Assembly: GCF_046630315.1 (NCBI RefSeq)
Contig: NZ_LQBD01000036.1
Coordinates: 62,001-126,000, forward strand
Direction of reading: 5' to 3'
Length of the DNA stretch: 64,000 nt
DNA from: Brucella anthropi_A
Lineage (GTDB): Bacteria; Pseudomonadota; Alphaproteobacteria; Rhizobiales; Rhizobiaceae
In this document: piece after piece, positions 53,438-62,943 of the stretch
How the letters are laid out: every line of letters starts with the position of its first letter
How positions within the stretch are numbered: position 1 is the stretch's first letter
Notes under the pieces: generated by a model
What the model was told of the DNA's origin: nothing
The model's input: the letters and a program-made list of their open reading frames with translations, nothing else
The model's database searches: none
Program-made: the position numbers and the translations under genes

Positions 53438-55732
53438 ATGCCAGCCTCGACGCCGAAGGGCAACACATCAGAACGCGCACCCACAGCCAGTGAGAAGGAA
53501 GCGCTGGACTTTCACGCGCAGGGCCGTCCGGGCAAGCTGGAGATCAATCCCACCAAGCCCATGACCACGCAGCGCGACCTGTCGCTTGCCTATTCTCCGG
53601 GCGTGGCCGTGCCGGTGAAGGCAATCGCCGAAGACGCCGCCCGCGCCTATGACTATACAGCCAAGGGCAATCTCGTCGCCGTCATCTCGAACGGCACCGC
53701 AATCCTCGGTCTCGGCAATCTGGGAGCGCTTGCCTCCAAGCCCGTGATGGAAGGCAAGGCCGTGCTGTTCAAGCGCTTTGCCGACGTCGACTCCATCGAT
53801 CTTGAAGTCGATACGACCGACATTGACGCTTTTATCAATGCGGTGCGCTATCTCGGACCGTCATTTGGCGGTATCAATCTGGAAGATATCAAGGCGCCGG
53901 ACTGCTTCATCATCGAGAGCCGCCTGCGCGAATTGATGGATATTCCGGTTTTCCACGACGACCAGCACGGCACGGCCATCATCGCCGCCGCCGGCCTCAT
54001 CAATGCGCTGCATCTGACCGGCCGCGACATGAAGACGACGAAGCTCGTCTGCAATGGCGCAGGCTCTGCGGGCATTGCCTGTATCGAACTCATCAAGGCG
54101 ATGGGTTTTGCCTCGGAAAACGTCATCCTGTGCGACACCAAGGGCGTCGTCTATCAGGGTCGCGAAGAGGGCATGAACCAGTGGAAATCGGCGCACGCGG
54201 TGAAGACCGACAAGCGGTCCCTCGCCGATGCCATGAATGGCGCGGATGTCGTGTTCGGCCTTTCGGCCAAGGGTGCATTCACCGAAGAGATGGTCCGTTC
54301 CATGGCGCCGAACCCGATCATCTTCGCCATGGCCAATCCCGACCCGGAAGTCACGCCGGAGGAAGTGGCGCGCATCCGTGATGACGCCATCGTCGCCACC
54401 GGGCGTTCGGACTATCCGAACCAGGTCAACAATGTTCTCGGCTTTCCCTACATCTTCCGTGGTGCGCTCGATGTGCGCGCGACGACCATCAACGATGCGA
54501 TGAAGATCGCCGCCGTCAACGCACTGGCCGAGCTTGCCCGCGAGGATGTGCCGGACGATGTGGTCGCCGCCTATCAGGGCAGCCGCCCGCGCTTCGGCCC
54601 GAACTATATCATCCCGGTGCCGTTCGATCCGCGCCTGCTTGCGTCCGTCTCGGCGGCTGTCGCAAGGGCGGCCATGGAGACCGGCGTTGCCGGGCGCGCC
54701 ATTGCCGACATTGAAGGCTACAAGCGCGAATTGTCGGCACGGCGCGATCCGATCGCTTCCACATTGCGCGGCATTTATGAGCGCGTGCGCCGTCAGCCGA
54801 AGCGCATCGTCTTTGCCGAAGGCGAAGAAGAGCAGGTGATGCGCGCCGCCGTTTCCTACGTCAATCAGGGCCTTGGCACCGCCATTCTGGTTGGCCGCGA
54901 GGAACGGGTGCGGGATACGGCGAAAGCCGCCGGTCTCGATCTCGACCGCCCCGGTATCGAAATCATCAATGCGCGCCTGTCGAGCCGCAATGCCGCCTAT
55001 GCCGACTATCTCTACGAGAAGCTGCAACGCAAGGGCTATCTGACGCGCGATTGTCACCGCCTCATCAACAATGACCGCAATCATTTTGCGGCCTGCATGG
55101 TGGCGCTTGGCGATGCCGACGGCATGGTGACGGGCGTGACCCGCAATTACGCGACGGGTCTGGACGACGTGCGCCGCGTGATCGATTCCAAGCCTGGCCA
55201 CCGCATGGTCGGCGTTTCCATCGCGCTTTGCCGCGGACGCACCGTGTTCATCGCCGATACCGCCGTCCATGAAATGCCAAGTGCGGCCGAACTGGCCGAT
55301 ATCGCCGTGGAAGCGGCAGGCATGGCGCGCCGCATGGGCTATGTGCCGCGCGTGGCGCTGACCGCCTTCTCGACCTTCGGCCATATGGGCGGTGAACGTT
55401 CCGCCCGCATTCAGGAGGCCGTCCGCATTCTGGCAACGCGCCATGTCGATTTTGAATTCGACGGCGAAATGAGTGCCGATGTGGCGCTGAACCCGAAGCT
55501 GATGGAACAATATCCGTTCATCCGCCTGTCGGGCCCGGCCAATGTGATCGTCACGCCGGACAATCATTCGGCCTCGATTGCCGCCGACATGCTCCAGGAA
55601 CTGGGTGGCGCGACCATCATCGGGCCGCTGCTCGTCGGCCTCGACAAGCCGGCGCAGATCGTCACCATCGGCGCGAAAGATTCCGACATCGTCAACATGG
55701 CGGCAATCACCGCCTACAATGCGACGAACTGA
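53438..55732 (+). CDS. maeB: NADP-dependent malic enzyme with phosphotransacetylase-like domain
   Basis: It decarboxylates malate to pyruvate with NADP. At 764 residues it is the long alphaproteobacterial form: the N-terminal malic enzyme (about 1-430; AYSPGVAVPVKAIA, FHDDQHGTAIIAAAGLINAL, VCNGAGSAGIACIELI) is followed by a PTA-like domain (about 440-764) with VFAEGEEEQVMRAA. The latter lacks clear transacetylase activity in known relatives and is held to be regulatory. GGAGG six bases before ATG 53438 sets the start. Confidence 0.95.
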   Translation: MPASTPKGNTSERAPTASEKEALDFHAQGRPGKLEINPTKPMTTQRDLSLAYSPGVAVPVKAIAEDAARAYDYTAKGNLVAVISNGTAILGLGNLGALASKPVMEGKAVLFKRFADVDSIDLEVDTTDIDAFINAVRYLGPSFGGINLEDIKAPDCFIIESRLRELMDIPVFHDDQHGTAIIAAAGLINALHLTGRDMKTTKLVCNGAGSAGIACIELIKAMGFASENVILCDTKGVVYQGREEGMNQWKSAHAVKTDKRSLADAMNGADVVFGLSAKGAFTEEMVRSMAPNPIIFAMANPDPEVTPEEVARIRDDAIVATGRSDYPNQVNNVLGFPYIFRGALDVRATTINDAMKIAAVNALAELAREDVPDDVVAAYQGSRPRFGPNYIIPVPFDPRLLASVSAAVARAAMETGVAGRAIADIEGYKRELSARRDPIASTLRGIYERVRRQPKRIVFAEGEEEQVMRAAVSYVNQGLGTAILVGREERVRDTAKAAGLDLDRPGIEIINARLSSRNAAYADYLYEKLQRKGYLTRDCHRLINNDRNHFAACMVALGDADGMVTGVTRNYATGLDDVRRVIDSKPGHRMVGVSIALCRGRTVFIADTAVHEMPSAAELADIAVEAAGMARRMGYVPRVALTAFSTFGHMGGERSARIQEAVRILATRHVDFEFDGEMSADVALNPKLMEQYPFIRLSGPANVIVTPDNHSASIAADMLQELGGATIIGPLLVGLDKPAQIVTIGAKDSDIVNMAAITAYNATN

Positions 55733-55755
55733 AAAATCAGCAATTGATGATGCAT

Positions 55756-55783
55756 AGGCCGGGGAAACCCGGCCTTTGCTTTT
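55756..55783 (+). terminator. Rho-independent terminator after maeB
   Basis: AGGCCGGG and CCCGGCCT pair around GAAA, followed by TTGCTTTT. It lies 23 bases after the stop codon. Confidence 0.85.
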
Positions 55784-55862
55784 GGATATTCATCCTCCAT
55801 AAAAGCGGCTATAGGATAGGCTGCCCACTGTCCTTTCTCCGCAAACCGGATCCACATGCCGC

Positions 55863-58667
55863 ATGAGCGCCCACGACCTTAAGCTGGAAGAGATCGTCAA
55901 TCCCGAGACGCTGCGCCGCAAGCTCCATGAACTGGCGGATTCCGCGGACGAAAGCTACACGAGTTCGACCGTGCGCAAAGTGGTGCTTCAGGCGCTGAAG
56001 GATGCCCTTGTGCGCGGGCGCGCCAATGCGGAAGCCATGCTGATGAAGGATGGCGGCGGCACGCTGTGCGCCAAACGGCTTTCCTTTCTCATGGATACGC
56101 TGATCGAGGCGCTGTTCGAATTCGCCACCACCAAAGCCTATCCGATGGTCAATCCGTCGAAAGCCGAAAACATGGCCATCATCGCCGTCGGCGGTTATGG
56201 ACGCGGCGGACTGGCGCCGGGGTCGGATATCGATCTCCTGTTTCTGCTGCCCTACAAGCAGACCCCCTGGGGCGAGCAGGTGGTGGAATATATGCTCTAT
56301 ATGCTGTGGGACATGGGGCTGAAAGTTGGCCATTCCACCCGCAACATTGATGAATGCATTCGTCTTTCGCGCGAAGACATGACGATCCGCACGGCAATTC
56401 TCGATGCGCGGTTTCTCACCGGCAATCGCGAGCTTTTCAAAACGCTTGTCACCCGCTTCGATGAGGAAATCGTCAAGGATACCGGCCCGGAATTCATCCA
56501 GGCCAAGCTTGCCGAACGCGACCAGCGCCACCGCAAGGCAGGCGAAACCCGCTATCTGGTGGAGCCGAACGTCAAGGAAGGCAAGGGCGGCCAGCGCGAC
56601 CTGCACACGCTGTTCTGGATCACCAAATATTTCTACCGGGTCAAGAGCAAGGAGGAGCTGGTCAAGCTCGGCGTTCTGTCACGGGCCGAACTGAAACTGT
56701 TCAACAAGGCGGAAGATTTTCTCTGGGCGGTGCGATGCCACATGCATTTTGCGACGCTCAAGGCCGAAGAACGGCTTTCCTTCAACATACAGCCTGAAAT
56801 CGCCGAACGCCTTGGCTATACGGCGCATCCCGGCCAGAACTATGTCGAACGCTTCATGAAGCATTACTTCCTCGTGGCGAAGGATGTGGGCGATCTCACC
56901 CGCATCATCTGTGCCGCGCTAGAGGAGCAGCAGGCAAAGCATGTGCCGGGCTTCAACCGCATCTTTCTCACTTTCTCGCGGCGCAAGCGCAAGCTTTCGC
57001 AGAACAGCGATTTCGTTTCGGAAAATCACCGCATCAACATTGCGCGACCGGAGGTTTTCAAGGAAGACCCGGTCAATATCATCCGTCTCTTCCATCTGGC
57101 CGACAAGCACGGGCTGGAATTTCACCCCGAGGCGATGCAGAGCCTTACCCGCTCCTTGAAACTCATCAATGCCGATCTGCGGGAAAATCCCGAAGCCAAC
57201 AGGCTCTTCCTCGAAATCCTGACGTCACCGCGCAATCCCGAACTCATTCTGCGCCGCATGAACGAATCCGGCGTGCTTGGAAAGTTCATTCCCGATTTCG
57301 GCAAGATCGTCGCCATGATGCAGTTCAACATGTATCACCACTACACGGTGGACGAGCATCTGTTGCGGTGCATCGCCGTGCTGTCGGAAATCGAGCATGG
57401 CGAGATGGAAAACGAACATCCGCTTTCCAACCATCTCATCACCACAGTCAAACGCGACCGCAACCTGCTTTATGTGGCGCTGCTCCTGCACGATATCGCC
57501 AAGGGCCGCCCGGAAGACCATTCGGTTGCCGGCGCCCGCATCGCCCGCAGGCTTGGGCCGCGTTTCGGCCTGACACCATCCGAAACCGAAACCGTCGAAT
57601 GGCTGGTGCGCGAGCATCTGACCATGAGCATGGTGGCACAGTCGCGCGATCTCAACGACCGGAAGACCATCATCGATTTTGCCGACACGGTGCAGACCAT
57701 GGAGCGGCTGAAGCTTCTGCTGATCCTGACCGTCTGCGACATCAAGGCGGTTGGTCCCGGCGTGTGGAATGGCTGGAAGGGCCAGCTTCTGCGCACGCTC
57801 TTCTACGAAACCGAACTGGTCCTGACCGGCGGCTTTTCGGAACTGTCCCGCGCCGACCGCGACCATCAGGCCCGCCATGCACTGGCCGAACGGCTTTCCG
57901 ACTGGCCGCAGGACAAGCGCGACGCCTATCTGGCGCTTCACTACACCAATTATTTCCTGACGGTGAGCCTTGAGGATCAGGTCCGGCACGCCCATTTCAT
58001 CCGCGAAGCCGACCGCAACGAGCGCGCTCTGGCCACCATGGCCAAGCCGCATACATTCGAGGCCGTGACAGAAATCACGGTGCTGGCACCGGACCATCCG
58101 CGTCTGTTGTCGATCATCACCGGCGCCTGCGCGGCCGCCGGGGCCAACATCGTCGACGCGCAGATTTTCACCACCGGCGACGGGCGGGCGCTCGACACCA
58201 TTCTCATCAGCCGCGAATTCGACACCGACGATGACGAACGCCGCCGGGCGGAGCGCGTCGGCAAGGTTATCGAGGATGTTTTGTCCGGCAAGGCGCATCT
58301 GCCCGATGTGCTGGCCAGGCGCACCAAGCCGAAGAAAGCCGCCAAGGCCTTCAAGGTGGAGCCGCGCGTCGAGATCAACAACACACTTTCCAACAAGTTT
58401 ACCGTCATCGAAGTGGAAGGCCTGGACCGGCCCGGCCTGCTTTCAGAGCTGACCGGCCTTATTTCCGACCTTTCGCTGGATATTGCATCGGCCCACATCA
58501 CCACCTTCGGCGAGAAGGTGATCGACAGTTTTTACGTGACGGATCTCGTGGGCCACAAGATTTCAAACGCCACCCGCCAGGGCAATATCAGGCGCAAGCT
58601 GCTTGGTGTTCTGAGCGGGGAAAATGGCAGCAGGACAAACGGCCGCTCGTCGCAGGCCGCAGCATAG
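55863..58667 (+). CDS. glnD: [Protein-PII] uridylyltransferase / uridylyl-removing enzyme
   Basis: It senses glutamine and adds or removes UMP on PII proteins, setting nitrogen control. The 934-residue protein has the nucleotidyltransferase motif VGGYGRGGLAPGSDIDLLFL (about 109-128), an HD domain with LLLHDIAKGRPEDHS (about 540-554), and two C-terminal ACT domains (AVTEITVLAPDHPRLLSIIT and VIEVEGLDRPGLLSELTGL) that bind glutamine. murJ follows after 12 bases on the same strand, an arrangement seen in other alphaproteobacteria. Confidence 0.96.
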   Translation: MSAHDLKLEEIVNPETLRRKLHELADSADESYTSSTVRKVVLQALKDALVRGRANAEAMLMKDGGGTLCAKRLSFLMDTLIEALFEFATTKAYPMVNPSKAENMAIIAVGGYGRGGLAPGSDIDLLFLLPYKQTPWGEQVVEYMLYMLWDMGLKVGHSTRNIDECIRLSREDMTIRTAILDARFLTGNRELFKTLVTRFDEEIVKDTGPEFIQAKLAERDQRHRKAGETRYLVEPNVKEGKGGQRDLHTLFWITKYFYRVKSKEELVKLGVLSRAELKLFNKAEDFLWAVRCHMHFATLKAEERLSFNIQPEIAERLGYTAHPGQNYVERFMKHYFLVAKDVGDLTRIICAALEEQQAKHVPGFNRIFLTFSRRKRKLSQNSDFVSENHRINIARPEVFKEDPVNIIRLFHLADKHGLEFHPEAMQSLTRSLKLINADLRENPEANRLFLEILTSPRNPELILRRMNESGVLGKFIPDFGKIVAMMQFNMYHHYTVDEHLLRCIAVLSEIEHGEMENEHPLSNHLITTVKRDRNLLYVALLLHDIAKGRPEDHSVAGARIARRLGPRFGLTPSETETVEWLVREHLTMSMVAQSRDLNDRKTIIDFADTVQTMERLKLLLILTVCDIKAVGPGVWNGWKGQLLRTLFYETELVLTGGFSELSRADRDHQARHALAERLSDWPQDKRDAYLALHYTNYFLTVSLEDQVRHAHFIREADRNERALATMAKPHTFEAVTEITVLAPDHPRLLSIITGACAAAGANIVDAQIFTTGDGRALDTILISREFDTDDDERRRAERVGKVIEDVLSGKAHLPDVLARRTKPKKAAKAFKVEPRVEINNTLSNKFTVIEVEGLDRPGLLSELTGLISDLSLDIASAHITTFGEKVIDSFYVTDLVGHKISNATRQGNIRRKLLGVLSGENGSRTNGRSSQAAA

Positions 58668-58679
58668 GTTTTTCAGTCG

Positions 58680-60269
58680 ATGAGTTTGGTCAAAAAGTTC
58701 GCCACGGTCGCGTCGGGCACGCTGATGAGCCGCATTTTCGGCTTCACGCGCGAGATGTTCATGGCGGCGGCTCTCGGCACCGGCCCGGTGGCCGATGCCT
58801 TCAATGCAGCCTTCCGCTTCCCGAACACATTCCGCAGGCTCTTTGCCGAAGGCGCGTTCAATTCCGCCTTCGTGCCGCTTTTTGCCAAGGAAATCGAAAA
58901 GAACGGCATGGATGGTGCACGCCGTTTTTCAGAAGAAGTGTTCGGCGTGCTTTTCACCGTGCTTCTGTTCCTGACCATCGTGATGGAACTTTCCATGCCC
59001 TTCATCGTGCGCACCGTCATCGCGCCGGGTTTCACCGACGATCCGGTGAAGTTCGACAATACGGTGCGCCTCGCCGTCATCATGTTCCCCTATCTCGCCT
59101 GCATGTCGCTTGCCGCGATGATGGGCGGAATGCTCAATTCGCTGCACCGCTATTTCGCGGCGGCCATTGCCCCGGTGTTCCTCAATATCATTCTGATCGG
59201 GGTTCTCGCCGTTGCCTGGTGGCGCGGCTACGACGCGCTTGCCGTTGGCTACGGCCTTTCCTGGGGCGTGATGGCCGCAGGCCTGGTGCAGCTTGCCATC
59301 GTCTGGATCGCCGTGCGCAATGCAGGCATCAAGATCGGGTTTCGCCGTCCCCGCCTCACCCCAAATGTCAAACGGCTTCTGGTTCTGGCGCTGCCGGCGG
59401 CAATCACCGGTGGCATCACGCAGATCAACCTGCTCATCAACACCAATATCGCGTCGGGCATGGAAGGCGCGGTATCCTCGCTTGTCTATGCCGACCGCAT
59501 CTATCAGCTTCCGCTCGGCGTCGTCGGCATTGCGGTGGCGACCGTGCTTCTGCCCGAACTGTCGCGCGCGCTGCGCGGCGGCCATATGAAGGAAGCCTCG
59601 AACCTCCAGAACCGCTCGGTCGAGTTTACCCTGTTCCTGACCTTGCCAGCCGCCGCCGCACTTCTGGTCATGTCTGAACCCATCGTGCGGCTCTTGTTCG
59701 AACGCGGCAAGTTCAGCCCGGATTCAACGCTCGTCGTCTCCAATATTCTGGCCATCTACGGCCTCGGCCTGCCCGCTTTCGTGCTGATCAAGGCTTTCAT
59801 TCCCGGCTTCTTCGCCCGTGAGGATACCCGCACGCCGATGATCTTCGCCGCCATTTCGGTGGCAGTGAATGTCTCGCTCGCCATCACGCTTTTCCCGCAT
59901 TTCGGCCCGACCGGCATCGCCACGGCTGAAATCGTCGCGGGCTGGGTCAATGCCGTCCTGCTTTTCGCGACGCTGGTGAAGCGCGGCCATTGGGGACAGG
60001 ATATTCCGCTGCTCACCCGCATACCGCGCCTTCTCATCGCCGCCGCGATCATGGCATTCGGCATTCACTATGCCATCGGCCATTTCGCCTATGCGCTTTC
60101 CTCCGCGGCCCCGCTTGTCATGCGCGCGGGCACCGTCGCCGCAATCGTCATTGCCGCAATGGTGGTCTATTTCGGCTTTGCCTTCGGTCTCGGCGGCGCC
60201 AATACCGGAATGATCCGCCGTAACATCAAGCGCGGCGCGGCAAAGAAAGCCCCTGAAAGCGAGCAATAA
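58680..60269 (+). CDS. murJ: Lipid II flippase MurJ (MviN)
   Basis: It flips lipid II for peptidoglycan synthesis across the inner membrane. The 529-residue protein has about 14 transmembrane helices and the family start SLVKKFATVASGTLMSRIFG, GPVADAFNAAFRFPNTFRRL, and FAEGAFNSAFVPLFA. A hairpin at 60321-60341 separates it from trpS. Confidence 0.95.
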   Translation: MSLVKKFATVASGTLMSRIFGFTREMFMAAALGTGPVADAFNAAFRFPNTFRRLFAEGAFNSAFVPLFAKEIEKNGMDGARRFSEEVFGVLFTVLLFLTIVMELSMPFIVRTVIAPGFTDDPVKFDNTVRLAVIMFPYLACMSLAAMMGGMLNSLHRYFAAAIAPVFLNIILIGVLAVAWWRGYDALAVGYGLSWGVMAAGLVQLAIVWIAVRNAGIKIGFRRPRLTPNVKRLLVLALPAAITGGITQINLLINTNIASGMEGAVSSLVYADRIYQLPLGVVGIAVATVLLPELSRALRGGHMKEASNLQNRSVEFTLFLTLPAAAALLVMSEPIVRLLFERGKFSPDSTLVVSNILAIYGLGLPAFVLIKAFIPGFFAREDTRTPMIFAAISVAVNVSLAITLFPHFGPTGIATAEIVAGWVNAVLLFATLVKRGHWGQDIPLLTRIPRLLIAAAIMAFGIHYAIGHFAYALSSAAPLVMRAGTVAAIVIAAMVVYFGFAFGLGGANTGMIRRNIKRGAAKKAPESEQ

Positions 60270-60320
60270 TTCAAGCTTGAAAGGCGGCTTCGTCTCTGCG
60301 AAAAGACCAGCATTCAAAAT

Positions 60321-60352
60321 CCCCGCTCTCCACCGGCGGGGCTAACTTTTTT
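60321..60352 (+). terminator. Hairpin with T-run between murJ and trpS
   Basis: CCCCGC (60321-60326) and GCGGGG (60336-60341) pair around 9 bases, and six T residues stand at 60347-60352 after CTAAC. The T-run ends 11 bases before the trpS start, so it could be a murJ terminator or an attenuation signal; no leader peptide with tryptophan codons was seen. Confidence 0.5.
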
Positions 60353-60363
60353 AGGAAACGATC

Positions 60364-61431
60364 ATGAGCACGTTCAAACCGCTTGTCTTCTCCGGCGTCC
60401 AACCAACCGGAAATCTTCACCTCGGCAATTATCTCGGGGCGATCAAGCGGTGGGTCGAAGTTCAGGAGACGCAGGAATGCATCTATTGCGTCGTGGACAT
60501 GCACGCGCTCACCATTTCGCCCGATCCGGCTGAACTGATGCAGTCAACCCGCGAAGTCACCGCGGCTTTCCTTGCCGCCGGCATCGACCCGAAGAAGAGC
60601 ATCGTCTTCAACCAGAGCCGCGTCATGCAGCATGCGGAATTGGCCTGGGTGTTCAACTGCATCGCGCGCATCGGCTGGATGAGCCGCATGACCCAGTTCA
60701 AGGACAAGGCAGGCAAGGACCGCGAGAATGCTTCGCTCGGTCTTTTCGCCTATCCGAGCCTGATGGCCGCCGACATCCTGCTTTATCGCGCCACCGCCGT
60801 ACCGGTCGGCGAAGACCAGAAGCAGCATCTGGAACTGACCCGCGACATCGCGCAGAAATTCAACAATGACTATTCCGACCGGATCGCCGCGCTTGGCATC
60901 GGCGTGGATATGCAGGTGGGCGACGAGCAGGTTTCGGGCTTCTTCCCGATGACCGAACCGATGATTTCCGGTCCCGCCATGCGCATCATGTCTCTGCGCG
61001 ACGGCACCAAAAAGATGTCGAAATCCGATCCTTCCGACCTGTCGCGCATCAATCTGATCGATGACGAAGACACGATCACCAAGAAAATCCGCAAGGCCAA
61101 GACCGATTCCGATGGTCTGCCCACGGAGATTGACGGCCTCGCCGGTCGCCCGGAAGCCGATAATCTGGTTGGCATCTATGCAGCCCTTGCCTCTCGGACG
61201 AAGAAAGATGTGCTCAACGAATTCGGCGGACGCCAGTTTTCCGAATTCAAGGCATCGCTCGCCGATCTGGCGGTGGCGAAGCTTTCGCCGATCACTCATG
61301 AGATGCGTCGGCTGGTTGCCGATCCCGCCCATATCGACAGCGTTCTGCGCGACGGCGGCGACCGGGCTGGCGTGATTGCGGAACAGACCATGCGTCACGT
61401 TCGCGATATCGTTGGCTGGTTGCAGAACTAA
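60364..61431 (+). CDS. trpS: Tryptophanyl-tRNA synthetase
   Basis: It charges tRNA-Trp with tryptophan. The 355-residue class Ic synthetase has the HIGH-type QPTGNLHLGNYLGAI (about 14-28) and KMSKS in KKMSKSDPSD (about 218-227), with the anticodon-side helical domain behind. AGGA eight bases before ATG sets the start. A terminator follows the gene. Confidence 0.96.
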   Translation: MSTFKPLVFSGVQPTGNLHLGNYLGAIKRWVEVQETQECIYCVVDMHALTISPDPAELMQSTREVTAAFLAAGIDPKKSIVFNQSRVMQHAELAWVFNCIARIGWMSRMTQFKDKAGKDRENASLGLFAYPSLMAADILLYRATAVPVGEDQKQHLELTRDIAQKFNNDYSDRIAALGIGVDMQVGDEQVSGFFPMTEPMISGPAMRIMSLRDGTKKMSKSDPSDLSRINLIDDEDTITKKIRKAKTDSDGLPTEIDGLAGRPEADNLVGIYAALASRTKKDVLNEFGGRQFSEFKASLADLAVAKLSPITHEMRRLVADPAHIDSVLRDGGDRAGVIAEQTMRHVRDIVGWLQN

Positions 61432-61446
61432 ACTTCGCAATTATCA

Positions 61447-61477
61447 AAAGGGCGGCAGTTTTTCTGTCGCCCTTTTC
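61447..61477 (+). terminator. Rho-independent terminator after trpS
   Basis: AAAAGGGCGGCAG and CTGTCGCCCTTTT pair around TTTTT, with one G-T pair in the stem. It begins 16 bases after the stop codon. Confidence 0.9.
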
Positions 61478-61558
61478 ATTTCTGGATCAGGTTTCGATCT
61501 GTCGGCCCCTGTCAAATGTCAGCTTGCAGACGATCAATCCCGATGGCAAATTGCGGCC

Positions 61559-62047
61559 ATGGTATCAAAACGACTTAGCCGGGAAGCCGGCCACCGCCGC
61601 AAGTTTCTTGCCGTCATCGACGAAACACCCGAATGCGGGCGCGCCGTCGCCTATGCCGCGCGCCGTGCAAAAAACACGGGCGGCTCGCTCATCCTGCTTT
61701 TCGTGATCGATGACTCGGACTTCCAGCAAATTCTGGGCGTGGGCGAAATCATGCGCTCCGAAGCCCAGGATCGCGCCCGGGCAGCGCTGGAAAAATTCGC
61801 CGCAAGCGTGCGTGCCGATCAGGGAATCGAGCCGGAAACCAGCATCCGCGAAGGCCAGACCGCCGAAGAACTCATCTGTCTCATCGAGGAAGATCAAGAC
61901 ATCGCCATTCTGGTTCTGGCTGCCGGTTCGGGCAAGGAAGGCCCCGGCCCCCTCGTGCAATCGCTGGCGGGGCGCGCGCAATTCCCGATCCCGGTGACGG
62001 TCATTCCGGCGGGCATGAGCGACGACGACATTGATGCCGTGACCTAA
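61559..62047 (+). CDS. Universal stress protein (UspA family)
   Basis: A 162-residue cytoplasmic protein with the Usp fold: KFLAVIDETPECGRAVAYAA at about 15-34 and IAILVLAAGSGKEGPGPLVQ near the end. The latter is the place of the ATP-binding G-2x-G-9x-G(S/T) motif; the match is partial, so nucleotide binding is uncertain. ATG at 61559 gives a basic start (MVSKRLSREAGHRRK). nfuA follows after 110 bases. Confidence 0.85.
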   Translation: MVSKRLSREAGHRRKFLAVIDETPECGRAVAYAARRAKNTGGSLILLFVIDDSDFQQILGVGEIMRSEAQDRARAALEKFAASVRADQGIEPETSIREGQTAEELICLIEEDQDIAILVLAAGSGKEGPGPLVQSLAGRAQFPIPVTVIPAGMSDDDIDAVT

Positions 62048-62157
62048 TCATCCTATATTGATGGCAACTGATACGCGTAAGATCGGGACTGCACTTGCGT
62101 CCATTTGGATCTGCGCTTACGAAAATCGTTCCAAAATCTGAAAGCGGGACAACTGGC

Positions 62158-62730
62158 ATGTTCATCCAGACTGAAACCACGCCCAACCCGGCGACCCTGA
62201 AGTTTCTTCCCGGCAAGGTCGTGATGCCGGAAGGCACCGCCGATTTTCGCGATGCCTCCACCGCTGGCAACACGTCGCCGCTTGCAGCCAAGCTCTTTTC
62301 GGTTCCGGGCGTGACGGGTGTTTTCTTCGGCTATGACTTCATCACCGTCACCAAGGAAGACGGCGAGTGGCAGCATCTGAAACCCGCCATTCTCGGCACG
62401 ATCATGGAACATTTCATGTCGGGCGCGCCTGCAATGGCCGGCAACAGCAATGCAGATGCCGCCGCCGCGCATGGCGAGGAAGAATTTTTCGATGAAGCTG
62501 ACGCCGAAACCGTCGAAATCATCAAGGAACTGATCGAAACCCGCGTTCGCCCGGCCGTTGCGCAGGATGGCGGCGACATCACGTTCCGTGGTTTTGAAAA
62601 TGGCACCGTATTCCTCAATATGAAGGGCGCCTGCTCCGGTTGCCCGTCCTCAACGGCAACCTTGAAGCATGGCATCCAGAATCTTCTGCGCCATTTCGTG
62701 CCGGAAGTGCAGCAGGTCGAACAGATCTGA
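62158..62730 (+). CDS. nfuA: Fe/S carrier protein NfuA (Nfu_N + NifU C-terminal domain)
   Basis: It delivers iron-sulfur clusters to apoproteins. The 190-residue protein has the Nfu_N domain at the start (IQTETTPNPATLKFLPGKVV, about 3-22) and the NifU-type C-terminal domain with the cluster motif GACSGCPSS (CxxC, about 160-168). The combination is that of alphaproteobacterial and mitochondrial Nfu proteins. An inverted-repeat element follows at 62750. Confidence 0.95.
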   Translation: MFIQTETTPNPATLKFLPGKVVMPEGTADFRDASTAGNTSPLAAKLFSVPGVTGVFFGYDFITVTKEDGEWQHLKPAILGTIMEHFMSGAPAMAGNSNADAAAAHGEEEFFDEADAETVEIIKELIETRVRPAVAQDGGDITFRGFENGTVFLNMKGACSGCPSSTATLKHGIQNLLRHFVPEVQQVEQI

Positions 62731-62749
62731 TCTCACTCAGATTTATAAG

Positions 62750-62937
62750 GAAAAAGGCCGCTTCAAGCGGCCTCAGATTGATGACAAACCCCTCGATTTT
62801 TGGCCGCAATCAAAAACGAGGGGCTTTGATTCCGATCTGTTCACGTTTTGAATCTGTGACGTTCCGTGAATCTGAGGCCATTTTGACCCTGCCGGAGGTT
62901 TGTCAGCAGCCTGAGGCCGCTTCAAGCGGCCTTTTTC
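62750..62937. repeat. 188-bp element bounded by 41-bp inverted repeats
   Basis: The left end (62750-62790) and the reverse complement of the right end (62897-62937) agree at 37 of 41 positions. Each end starts with AAAAAGGCCGCTT-C/G-AAGCGGCCTCAG, itself a nearly perfect 9-bp hairpin, and ends with TGACAAACC. A third, inverted GGCCTCAGATT lies at 62869-62879 within the centre. It fills the gap between nfuA and the L,D-transpeptidase gene. It may be a miniature mobile-type repeat or a doubled terminator; no transposase is present. Confidence 0.75.
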
Positions 62938-62943
62938 ATATCC

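Noticed and set aside
50691..53564. 957-codon open frame opposite mutS
   Set aside because: Same cause as above; composition is His/Arg/Gly-rich without any recognised motif.
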